A stretch of DNA of 64,000 bases, taken from Sipunculus nudus (taxonomy: Eukaryota > Annelida > Sipuncula > Golfingiida > Sipunculidae). Of the stretch, positions 48,334-59,019 are shown piece after piece. A program made the translations under genes and the position numbers. Numbering within the stretch: the first letter of the stretch is position 1; every line of letters starts with the position of its first letter. The stretch covers positions 104,235,142-104,299,141 of the forward strand of contig CM049306.1 of the NCBI GenBank assembly GCA_026874595.1. The letters run 5' to 3'. The notes below the pieces were generated by a model, which saw only the letters and a list, made by a program, of their open reading frames with translations, searched no databases and had not been told where the DNA came from.

Positions 48334-51300
48334 GTAAGGAATTATGTTGCAGTAGTAGGTATACGTCAAACATTACAAAATTTAATTATAATTTACACCT
48401 TAAGCCTTCTTATTCAAGGTATAACTATATTTATTCTTTAAGAACATGTCAAAAATAACTTTACAAAATAATTTTTTCATTCTGACAAACTGAACAGTCA
48501 ATCAGAATGATTTTATTAATCCTATTAAAATCAGTTCATGAACAAAGCATGTTAGTATGGGCCTGTAAACATGCTTTAATTATGCTTTCATGAACTGTTT
48601 TGCTGGCCCATAAAGAAGCAAAGAGAAATTCTGTAGATATGTGAGGCATGATCAAATAAATATATGCATAATATTGTGGTATCAGGCTTGCAGCTCAAAT
48701 TGAATTCTTAGTGGTGCTGTTACTAAATTGGGTTCTGGAGATGACAGGTTTCATGATAGCCTGAGTCAATTAACATCCCCTTACACCCCCACCCTTCCCT
48801 GTAGTCTCCAGTGATGTGTCTGTTTATTCGATTATGGATGCTATGATGAGTGAAGCAGGGTTTTATATGACATTGATCTTGGATTAAGAATTCAGGAAGG
48901 TAACATAACTCGCATTTGCTAGTACAGGAAATACAGGTACATAATCAAGCTAGTTGTTTAAATCTAATACTTGCTGTGAGACTGAAGTTGGTTAAAACAT
49001 ATATCAGTTCCATTGAATTGTACAAGTAGCATAAGAATTAACATACTTTTCATTAATCAATACCAAATAATGTAGTAGATATCGAAATCAATCCATATAT
49101 AATGCAATACCAAAATCTTTTATTGTAAGTTTCATGAAAACAATATTTGAAATACATGTAGTATAACCTACACAACAGCTTTGAATTACTCTATTTTGAC
49201 ACAGTGAAGCATGGACAAACTAGGGTATAGAATATTTAGAGAATAAAACTAGAATAGAGAATTTAAATAGAAATAGAACATATTACAAAATAGAACCGTG
49301 TGTAAAGTCTGTGTTTTTATCACATTAAATCACACTGAGATTTGGGGAACTCACTAGTAGTCAGTGAAACCCCGGGCTTCAGACACCCCGCCTAACAGAT
49401 ACTTTTTGGGCAGACAGAGGGTTTTTTCTACTAAAGTTGAGAACCCATATGGGGTGGACACCTCACTTTTTGGGACAACAGACACTTTGTGTCTGCCCAT
49501 TGGCAAAAATCACCCCAGCTAAGGGACACCAAGGTGGCCGCCCTGATCAAAGTCGGCGGAAATACTTTAAAATTGCAAATATGGTCTGCTTTTGGTGCAC
49601 CTTATATCACTTAAAATTCTTATGATTTAGGCATATTGCTATGACTATAAGACCAGAGCTAGTTTTACTCAATTTACCTTATTTTTCAGCTGGAACATTT
49701 ATTTCTGTATCCTTTTATCAATAGCAATGCCCACAAAATGACGGAATTCACAGAGTTTCTATTGTGCCGAGCATTCAGTGAAGCTACATATTCATTCTGA
49801 ATCTGGTCAAAATTATTCTTTCATGGGCCCAAGGATAATGACGTATCTGGTACACACCCGGACAATAAAAGTTATGGCCTGGTTTGGGGGGGGGGGGGGG
49901 GGTGGGGGGAGCTCAGCAAAATCAACCAATCCCCAATCCTGTAACGTTTGCATCATGGAAAAAAAAGCCCACCTACCAATCATAAGGCGTATATGATATC
50001 ATGCATTTACAGGGAAGTCTCATTATAACAGGGTCAGTTACAACGGAAGACTCAAGTTACAGACAAGTCTTTAGGGAACAAACAAGTGTAAGTTATAATT
50101 GGCTAATATATAACAGAAAACTTTGAGTTCCGGATCCGAACCAACTTACATGAAACAAAATGTACTTCGCCCCTATACTCAGAATTGTTATACCGAACTA
50201 GAGTGGCGGCAGTCAGGTCCCCAGTCGTTTGATCTTTGTTAAACCCAGCCGACAATGACCGACTAATTAATTTATTTATCATATTTGCTTACGCTCCCAA
50301 TGGATTTTAAACACAACTTTAACGAGATGTCAGAAATTTATTTATTCCATTAGGGATTCTTTAAATATCACAGAAAGAGTGAGTAACTGAGAAATTTTAT
50401 GGTCCCAGTGCAGAAATATATACGTTGAGACGAATAAGTCCTGTCAATATCAGAATATTATTTTCTCACAAGTAATGACGATGATGTTCCAGTTAATATT
50501 AAAAGCCTCATTCCAAAATAAAAAAAAATTAATCACACAACAACCAGTAGCAATAAATTTTACTCCCATACTTGGGCCTCTGACATGTGGTAGCAGACGC
50601 AGCTCCCGGGCCAGACTCCCTCTTTGGCGGACACCCCGCTATTATGGATAAACTGTCCAGTCCCGTGACTGTCCGCCCAAGAGGGGTTTCACTGTATTAT
50701 CATCACTATTTTGACAAATCATAATCTGACTGTTTAGTCATATTTGTATGACATCCCTATTTCTCTATTTCTCCAGACCAGGGTATATGCTATGTGACTC
50801 AGGATCAAAAGTACCTTGAGGAACTGGAGCTCAGAAAGTTGTCTCTGACAGAGAATGGTGTAACAAAAATACTCTCTCCAAAACTCTGGAAGCTGGATCT
50901 ACGGGGCTGCCAACAGTTAAAAACACAAGGTCAGTTTATACTACAGATATCAAAGAGTCTACCTGACTGCATTGTTTATAATACTGTAATATTGCCTTTT
51001 AATTAAACAATGGTTACATTATTTAATTATTTCTTTTAATTACTTATATGAATATTTATATAAAAAGGGATGCTGGCATACCTGAACATAAAGCTAAATC
51101 CCTCATTCAGTAACAGATTTGTAATAATCACAGGGTCGGACTCTTGATTTAAATATCATCAAAAAGGAACTCTATTTGTTACAGGTTTAAATGCAAGTTT
51201 AGAATGCAGAAAAAATTAAAACATTTGCCATGTTTTAACTTTGAACCATTTGTACTTATAGTGAAGTTTACATCAGATATAAACTATCTTAGCCAGAGTC

Positions 51301-54300
51301 AGTAGCCCAGCTTGTCTGTATGATCTGTTTTTTATCCATTTGTAATAAATTACATTAATTGTGTGTTCAGATTTTATGGGCCTATCTTGCTGATTCTATG
51401 TGAAGATATATAATTAAAAGAATATTTTTTTGTAACTAATTCTTTTTGTGCCCTGCTCCGCGGATGCGGGGGACATTGATTTAGGTTTGTCTGTCTGTCT
51501 GTCTGTCCGTCCGTCAGGTTTTTTTCATTTCCGTGGGATAACTTTCCTAAATTTTATCAGATTTCATTAAAATTTGCTCTCATGCATACTTCGGTTGGGA
51601 TTGGTTTTGGAGTGTCTATCTGAAAAATATTTCTCTCAAGCTCAAAAAAAAATTTAAAAATTTCTCAGTGTGTTTTAGTTTTTTTTGTTCACCTGCAGAT
51701 GTCTCCACATGTCTTAGTGGATTTTGGTCTATTTCTCAGTGTGTTTTAGTTTTTATGTTCCACTGCAGATGTCTCTACAAGTCATAGTGCATCTGTTTTT
51801 AGTTTTTTAAGTTGTGCCCTCAAGATTTTCTCCACATGTCATAATTTTGGTTGCTTATCAAGCATGAAAGACCACAAGAATCCAAAGCAGGGGACATTAA
51901 TTCCACGAATTTGCTTTTTTTTTTACAGAATGTTTATTTGGTACTTGTGTATAATTTTTTCTCCAAATATGTTATTTGTTACAGGTGTCAAAATAGTACT
52001 CCAAAATAATCAACAGCTGAAATCTTTAAATCTGTGTCACTGCAACAAATTAGATGAAAATGTGTTTCAGACAGTAGCAGAGCTTCTTAAGGAAAAACTG
52101 GTGAGTGAAATATTGACTTTTATCATACAATACTTTTCAATGATTCCATACAGTTAACCATTTAACATATTAATACTTCTGTATCAGGAACTTGTTTTAT
52201 GGTAGGCAGGTCCAAATTACAATGATACCTTGTGAATATATGTGTGAGTGTAGTAGTAATGGTTCAGTTAGTTATACTAATTGCATACATCAGTTTCAGC
52301 ATTCCCTCCACTACTTTCCAGAAATTCATGGGTCTTCAAAACACATATAATCTCATATCCTATCCTCTACAGAAATTCATTGAAGATTGTGCTTAGAAAC
52401 ATTATAATTGAAATGCCTTCATTCTAATCTACAAAATAAAATTATGTGGTGCTCCATATGATATTTTATTATTGTTTTACTGCATGTGCACCCATAATTG
52501 TTTATGTGTGGAAGTAGTTCCATCACAGTATATATATTTCTGAGATACCATTGAGGGAATGTCTAGACTATTCAGTCTGAGCATGAAAGTTGTGAGCCTA
52601 AACATATCTCTTTTTTATCCTATCTGATTTATTAATGTTTTTCAGGAAGAGCTGATTGTGAGTGGGCTTTATTTACTTGATGATGATGGGCTTTGCAGCC
52701 TTGCAGAAAATTGTCCTAATTTGACCAGGTATGTGTTTTGTGAGGTTGTCACACCCCTAGAGGAATGGATGTCAAGGTTCTTTTAAATCGTCTGCGACAC
52801 TCACATACACTCAAAAGGACGAAAAAGCCAGGAGAAAACAACTCACTGGCCGATCACTTGCCCAACTCGCATGTGCCACTGGAACCCAGCATCCAGTCTA
52901 GGCCACTTACACAGCGTACACACAGGCAATCACCAGCGTTCCAAATCTGGGTCAGCACACAGTATGGTAAAACTTCTGGTATCACCAACAGAGGCTCACA
53001 GCCCTCTCTGAAAGAGCACTTAGGAAATGTCTGTCACAGACAAATACTCCCTGACGTATCCAGTAGCATTGACATAAATATTCCACTGTGCAAGATGATA
53101 TTCAGTACCACAAGTCCTAACTGTCCTAGCGTAACTGGACTCCACTATGGCAGAAACCCATCAACGTTTTAGATTATATTCTCAAGTTCATTTGAGAGCT
53201 ATCCATGGTAGTCCGCAGACCCTGACATTCACTCCACCATGGCAGAAACACATGAACATTTATGTAAATACGACTCCGTTGTAGTCCCCCTGGGACTATC
53301 AGCTCTCGCCTTGATCAGACACTGACGATCATGGACCCTCCTCTGGACCGGAAAGGTCAGACTACACTATCAACCATTAAGCACGCGGACCCAGGCTTTT
53401 TTGCTCCCAATTTCCTGTTTCAAGCCTGGACCATTGCTGACGTCACACCTCCTGACCGTTCTTGGCCCACCATTCATTAGCATGAATTAAAAAAAATGGA
53501 CACACCTCCATTGACAAAAGTACTAAAAATCAAGCATACAGGTGTGTTGTCCCTTGCTTCATTTTTTCCTTTCTGTAAAAGAACGTCTGTCCATTCACAT
53601 AATTAATAAGGTCAGAGATCAGTAGGGTACTTTGTAGTGTTGCAGGGATAACTGACCAGGAATTTGATGGATATTGATAAAAGCATTATACTTGATGTAT
53701 ATCCCATTGCATAGGTTCACATTAGGCCTGAATGCCTTGTTATTACTATATATAAAACAGCAGGTAATAAATCTTGTAATTTTTGCTACATGTATTAGGA
53801 AACTAAAAAAAAAACTGTTTAAAGTGATTAAATGTATTTGTCATTCAAACCAGAAAACTGGTATTTACTGATGATGGTGTACATTTGGCTGGACCTGTCA
53901 TATATTTAATTTTTTTATGGTAACATTTATGGCATCTAGTCTAGTGATATACTTTGAACATTTTAAAATATGCTACATTAACTTGCCATATGTCATTGCT
54001 TATATTAACCTGAGTATTTTTTACAGTTTGTGATGTGTTTTTTTGTTTTACAAATAGGCTTGACGTCCATGGCTGCAACAGAATAACAAAAACTTCTATG
54101 CTTAAGGTAAAAGTTATACCCAAACCTTTTATTTTAACGAATCATTTTAATTTATTCAGAAAGGTACTTATATTTTGTCTGAATAACAGAAAACAAATAA
54201 AACAAAGAAAACTAGAATATGGGCAGGGAACAAGTGAGCACAGGTATCCACCAAATCACGGAGGCATTGATAAAGTTAGGCATGGAGTCTCTCCTAATGT

Positions 54301-57300
54301 GACAGCCCTCCAAATTTGTTGAATCAGATGCCCAGGTATCCCAAGACACACAGATGGGCAAAAGTAAAGATAAATTTAGGTGTCAACACTAATCATGTAC
54401 AAGATAATCCATCCTAGAAAATTTTAGGCTGATACAACAAACCAGTCCTGAGAAAATGGCATCAATGTGTTCTACAAAAACTGAATGGTAGGTGGCACCA
54501 TCTGTCTGGTCTACAACCAAGCTATCCAAGATGGATAAGCATGCAAAATTTCAGGCTTATACATCCATACACTCCTGAGATAAGTGCGATTTTCACCAAA
54601 AACATATTTGTGGACTGAAGCTATGTGAAAACAATTGTAAATGTCAGCACCAGGCTTGTGTATAAGATCTATGGACATGCACAATTTCAGTCTAATATAT
54701 TGAACCACACCTGAGATATGGGCTATTATCACTAAGGAGCACTGATGGCATGGCATGGATGGATGCCACTCAAAAAAAATTGCAGATGGCAACACCAGTC
54801 TTGAGTATGTCTATCTCTGTGCGAAGTGTTGATTGAAGATGGGGGGTATCCAAGCTCTATGGATATACATAATTTCAGCTCAATATATTTAACCACTCCT
54901 GAGATATGGGCTATTATCACTAAGATGCACAGGTGGCCACTCCAAGCAAAAGTAATGCAGATGGCACCAGCCATTCTTTGTTAGGCATCAGTTCACGTGA
55001 CCTGATGATTATGCACTATTTCAGAAAGATTGCTTCAGCGGCCTTGGAGGAGTTATCCAGACACTAACGTGGCAGTGGCAGCGAAGGCAGCGGCAGAACT
55101 TAGCTGTAAACATAGTATCTGCAAAACTCTGTTTTGTCGGATACAATAATATGTTAGAGTTTCTTCATATTCAAAGAATAACTTTAGACTTGTTAAGGTC
55201 AGCTTAGAAATTTACAATAATCTTATGTTGCCTAACTTTACCTGATTTCTGAAATATATTTCTCTCTCTCTCTGAGATACTCAAATCATTTAAATACTAG
55301 AAAAGTCAGAGGTAATAAATAGTTTCATTTTTGTGTGTTGACAATATTTCATTTTTCTCTGTTTACAGTTATTCCAGAACTGTGTCAGACTAAGTGCCCT
55401 GGATCTTTCCTACTGTAAGATCCACTCTCCAGTTGAATCATTGTGCCTTACTGCCTTGCCAAGATCAATCTCAGAACTGTCTCTGTGCGGAGTGTTGATT
55501 GAAGATGAGACTCTGCTGGTGGAGTGCATGCAGAGGCTGACGTCACTCAAGGATGTCCGTCTTTGTGGGGTCCCAGCTCTTAACAATGACACGTTACATC
55601 AGGTAATGACATAATTTCTCAGTGTCAGGCATCATCATGATCTGAGTGCAGGTGTGTCAAAGATGAAAATGATTTTGTCTCTTTGCTCTATACTCTTCAG
55701 AATTTATAGATCTTATATATATCAGCTTGTATTTATGTTTATTTATGTTCACCACAACATTGTAATATTACTTTGGGATTGAGGCCTTTTACCTGAATAA
55801 ACTTGATCTTTCTTTCTTTCTAGTATCTTACAGATTGATTTACTTGTTAGATTATTTTTCATTCATGTTTGATTTATTTCAGTCTGTTTACATATTTTTC
55901 AATTTAATTTCAGTATTTCATGTGTAACACAATATCTCAGAAACTATTACTCATATCCACTTCTAAATTGTAATTGGTAGGTGAATCATAAGTCTCTTGA
56001 TAAGGTTTGGTCATCCTTGAATGATTTTCATTATTTTTTAAAAGTTTTCCTGTTTTGATGCCAACATTTCATTAATTCTGTGACTCCTTTTCACTTAATC
56101 ACTGCTTTCTTTAGCACTGTTTGCTGGATATCGCCATCAGAGGGATAGGCAGAGGGCAAATAATGTTCAAACCAATGCAAACAGGGCACTGTTGATTTCA
56201 CAATTCCTCAACCCTCCAACACCCAGTTCAAACACTGTACCAGTAATACTACACAATATCTCACAACATTTCAGTTTTCTTCTTATTGAAATTGTGGGTG
56301 TATCTTATATGTGTAGCCACTTAATTAGGTTTTGATTTTTATTAATTTTCAGATTCTTTACAGATTTTTCAATGTGGGATATTAGTGGGATATCGCTTAT
56401 ACCAATACTCTCGTACGTGGAGGCAGTAAATGACTGCCTGCTTGAAAAACTGCAGGCAAACAACTAGTGACCCCTAGTGCCAAGCCTGACCAGCCTATTC
56501 ATTCAACACAGCAGTGTGGGCACTGGACAGTGTTTTTTATTGCCAATCATCCTGATACTTATTATTTATCATTTTTATTATGCTGTGTTAAAACATATTA
56601 CAGAAACTTGAAAAGACATCAGAAATGGCTGCATTTGGCACATTTTGCATTAGAGTTTGATCTTGAATTAACTGCCTCGTAGGATGATATGAGGTAAATG
56701 TACACAGGGTCCTTCAATCAGGGATACCATTATATAAGCTAAAGTATACAGCTTTTGTATTCTAGCTTGGGAGAGCATTTGGTCATCTGAACAACATTTT
56801 ATAATTTGATCCATTATGGTAGATTTCCCACCAATATTCAAACCTATTATGATCTGCAATTCTGTCTTCTTTCAGTTCTCATGATTTTGATTGCATATTG
56901 ATTATTTTGTGATATACTGTGTGACAGCCTGAGTATCACAGTCACAATTTTATCAGTAAATTTTCAGTTCATATGTTGTTTATGAGACATTTGCTGTGTT
57001 GTAAAATACCTTGCATCTTTATTTGATAAAATATTCTTGTGAGTACTCAAGATTGGATATTTGCAGAGTAATGGTACACAATGCTCTGCCCTTGTTGTTT
57101 TTAATATATTCATTCCTTTAATTAAAAATGCATCTGTTCTTCTGATAAAAGTGTCAGGCATCAGTGAAAGTTGTCTATGCTCTTTGATGGCCCACATGAT
57201 AGGACAGTTGCCTGGAAACAAAATGTCATAGATTCCTATTAGAATCTTCTTGACTTTGCTGTGTATCAAATATATATTTTTCTGTAATATAGATGATGAA

Positions 57301-57550
57301 TATTTTTTGTGTCAATGATAAACAGATCCTGAAGGTGATTGGCCCTCAGCTAGTAACACTGGACCTGAGTGGGAGTGTCACGTCAACCATCACAGACGAG
57401 GGTCTATCTGCAGTGTCTAAGTACTGTAGCAACCTGGAGGTGCTGGCCCTGAGTCTGCTACAAAACATTACCTGCATTACTCTGCTGCCTCTGCTACAGG
57501 ACCCTTACAAAGCAGCATCCCTCAGAGTCCTCAGGCTCTGCTGTAGAAAG
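47960..57550 (+). CDS. Leucine-rich-repeat (RNI/AMN1-like) protein, 5' 387 codons (gene span, 3' end not found)
   Basis: Seven exons with GT/AG sites and consistent phases encode 387 residues and end on a clean donor at 57550. An in-frame TAA at 48021 precedes the ATG at 48033. Residues 1-60 form an N-terminal helical cap with L-C-L-I-C-I-G-K-N-L. Cysteine/leucine-type repeats of about 25-28 residues follow, of the form L-x-x-L-x-L-x-x-C-x-x-(I/L)-T-D-x-G, seen at about 60-110, 115-155, 160-185, 205-235, 240-275, 285-310, 320-350 and 350-385. This is the ribonuclease-inhibitor-like class found in AMN1, F-box/LRR and zer-1/zyg-11 proteins, often ubiquitin-ligase substrate adaptors. The N-terminal cap resembles AMN1, though this protein is longer. 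No F-box was seen. The exact orthologue is unresolved. The remaining exons lie beyond 57550, possibly outside the window. Confidence 0.85.
49362..50694. mobile_element. TIR DNA transposon remnant, CAGTGAAACCCC ends, LRR gene intron 1
   Basis: The left end CAGTGAAACCCC and right end (reverse) CAGTGAAACCCCTCTTGGGC share 12 terminal bases. TA follows the right end; GT precedes the left. The interior has a poly-G tract (about 49885-49912) and a second, diverged element-like segment near 50012-50205 (AAGTCTCATTATAACAGGGT). No transposase frame. The ends resemble pogo/Tc1-type MITEs. Confidence 0.7.
50777..50929 (+). CDS. LRR gene, second coding exon
   Basis: The exon is 153 bp, after CTCCAG and before GTCAGT, phase 1 to 1. 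It encodes residues 101-151, with L-E-E-L-E-L-R-K-L-S-L and L-D-L-R-G-C repeats. It continues the repeat begun in the previous exon (N-V-T then D-Q-G-I). Confidence 0.9.
51450..51910 (-). mobile_element. Short non-autonomous repeat with GTCTGTCC microsatellite, LRR gene intron 2
   Basis: Read on the minus strand, it starts near AATGTCCCCTGCTTTGG and ends with the hairpin CCCGCATCCGCGGAGCAGGG. Subterminal CCCTGCT/AGCAGGG pair and a GGAC/AGAC microsatellite lies before the hairpin, repeating the R1-R5 layout. A tandem unit containing TTTCTCAGTGTGTTTTAGTT occurs twice. Confidence 0.65.
51985..52100 (+). CDS. LRR gene, third coding exon
   Basis: The exon is 116 bp, between TTACAG and GTGAGT, phase 1 to 0. 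It encodes residues 152-190, with L-K-S-L-N-L-C-H-C-N-K-L. Confidence 0.9.
52646..52728 (+). CDS. LRR gene, fourth coding exon
   Basis: The exon is 83 bp, between TTTTTCAG and GTATGT, phase 0 to 2. It encodes residues 191-217 (E-E-L-I-V-S-G-L and C-P-N-L-T). A GC-rich insertion begins only about 16 bp after the donor. Confidence 0.88.
52744..53640. repeat. Unclassified GC-richer insertion, possible solo LTR, LRR gene intron 4
   Basis: Base composition changes sharply at TGTCACACCCCTAGAGG, 16 bp after the exon donor. An internal segment (ACTCCACTATGGCAGAAACC) recurs about 93 bp later in altered form. The 135-codon frame at 52765-53172 resembles no protein I know. No paired end or target duplication was found. 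Confidence 0.35.
54058..54106 (+). CDS. LRR gene, fifth coding exon (49 bp)
   Basis: This small exon lies between AAATAG and GTAAAA, phase 2 to 0. It encodes R218 to K234, L-D-V-H-G-C-N-R-I-T-K-T, completing the repeat started in the previous exon, which supports its reality despite its size. Confidence 0.87.
54210..55146 (+). mobile_element. R5 element in LRR gene intron 5
   Basis: The left end is AACTAGAATATGGGCAGGGA then AGGTATCCACC. The right end is CTCTGTTTTGTCGGATACAA. Units carry 'actcctgagatatgggctattatcac'-type phrases. At 54814-54841 it holds 28 bases matching the next exon of the host gene. Confidence 0.82.
55369..55602 (+). CDS. LRR gene, sixth coding exon
   Basis: The exon is 234 bp (78 codons, residues 235-312), between TTTACAG and GTAATG. 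It encodes three repeats (L-S-A-L-D-L-S-Y-C, I-S-E-L-S-L-C-G, L-K-D-V-R-L-C-G). Bases 55480-55507 recur almost exactly at 54814-54841 in the preceding intron. Confidence 0.9.
55603..57325. other. LRR gene intron 6, nothing recognised
   Basis: AT-rich intron sequence. The short frames here have no recognisable content. Confidence 0.4.
57326..57550 (+). CDS. LRR gene, seventh coding exon (last one found)
   Basis: The exon is 225 bp (75 codons, residues 313-387), between AAACAG and GTAAGT. It encodes L-V-T-L-D-L-S-G, L-E-V-L-A-L-S and L-R-V-L-R-L-C-C repeats. It ends at a donor in phase 0, so the gene continues. Confidence 0.9.
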
Positions 57551-57757
57551 GTAAGTAACACATTAAATGAAGCAGTACTTTTTAAAAATAAGCAGCCAGC
57601 CCCAATAATATAGTATTATGGTTCCAGCTTGGAGACTCCATAATTTGTTATTATTTGTATTGTTTTGTAAATAAAACAAATTGATATTTTAAAAGCACTC
57701 AGTGATATACCATTTTAGTGGCACCATGCCATTGTATTACATAAAGTAACTGCGGCA

Positions 57758-57933
57758 CAGTGAAACCCCTCTTTGCAACCACCCCACAGTTGCAACTACC
57801 TCATTATTATGTCCACTTTTCTCGGTCAAGAATGTATGATCCAGGAAGCTTAGAACTTTACAAATATGACCACCCCAAAATTACTACCACTTTGGTCAGT
57901 CTCCAGATTGGTCATAATTATGGGGTTCTACTG
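57758..57933. mobile_element. 176-bp MITE with CAGTGAAACCCC-type ends
   Basis: The left end CAGTGAAACCCCTC and right end (reverse) CAGTAGAACCCCATAA frame an AT-rich core with CAACCACC and GACCACCCC inside. The ends match the 49362-50694 element, so both belong to the same end-type family. Confidence 0.7.
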
Positions 57934-58009
57934 TGTGTAGATTCATGGCAAAGATCTGGGACTCTCTCTTAAGTTCTATCACTCTAATATACTGCTGTTA
58001 AAAGATTGT

Positions 58010-58525
58010 ATACGCCCATCATATGACAGGAGTATTATGGTATACCTACCGTCCGTCTGTCCGTTAACTTTTATTGTTGCTGAGATCTTACCGGAGCTTT
58101 GATGGATTTTTTGCCTAACTCACCATAAGTACTTACCAACAGATTATCTCACCCAAGTTAATTTATGGGCAAAATCAACGTATATTTAATTAGGTCATGG
58201 GTCACTAGGCTACTTTGTGGTTTCGCTGTGATAATTTACGAAAGATATGAAGGATTTTCATCAGAAATGTTAATCAATAAAATATCTCGCCTAAGATCAA
58301 TTTCTAACAAAATACACATATTTAATGAGGTCAGAGGTCACCGCACTTTGAAAGCACCATGGTGACGTAACAAAAATCCTTTTAATTTCATGAAACTCAT
58401 AATACATATTTACCAATAGTTTCTCACCTTAATTAAATTCTCAGCATATTTCATGCATATTTAATGAAGTCAGAGGTCACAAGACATACAATGGGACTAT
58501 TATTCACATTTGCGGTACTCTTGTT
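58010..58525 (-). mobile_element. Short non-autonomous repeat with GTCCGTC microsatellite
   Basis: CCGTCCGTCTGTCCGTTAAC follows TATTATGGTATACC. Three degenerate units follow, each with 'atttaatgaggtcagaggtcac'. The other end is near TTTGCGGTACTCTTG. The layout matches R1-R5 in reverse; exact ends are unsure. Confidence 0.55.
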
Positions 58526-59019
58526 TACTTTTATGATCATCCATTTGATAGTTTAACCCAGCTTCTGAGAAAATATATAAATAATCTTTCTATGTTAAGG
58601 TATGTGATGAATCTGGATCACGACCGTCGGTTTCGCCTCGTCAGCTCGTCAGGTGACTGAAATTCAAGTAGTTGCGATATTGGTTTTTAGCTCAGCTGAC
58701 TGAAAGTCATCTGAGCTATAGCGATCACTCTTTGTCCGTGGTCCGTCTGTCCGTCTGTCCGTCCGTTAACCAGGCACAAATCGTAACCGCTGGACCTAGA
58801 ACCTTGTAACTATGGATTCTGAGAGGTCCATGAAAAATCTCCTTGGAAACCAGAAATTAGGTCTCTGTTACCCATATCCTTCGAGCTATTGGGCCCCAAA
58901 GTACCCCCCAGAAAAGTCAAAAATTTCATACAAAAACTTCAATATCTCATTAACTACTTGACTGATGGTCATGATTTTTGGCATACATATTGATCATGAG
59001 ATGTTACATCACTTCCTGC

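Noticed and set aside
52765-53172. 135-codon frame as a coding exon
   Set aside because: It starts within an inserted segment just after an exon donor, has low-complexity-like composition and does not continue the leucine-rich-repeat pattern.
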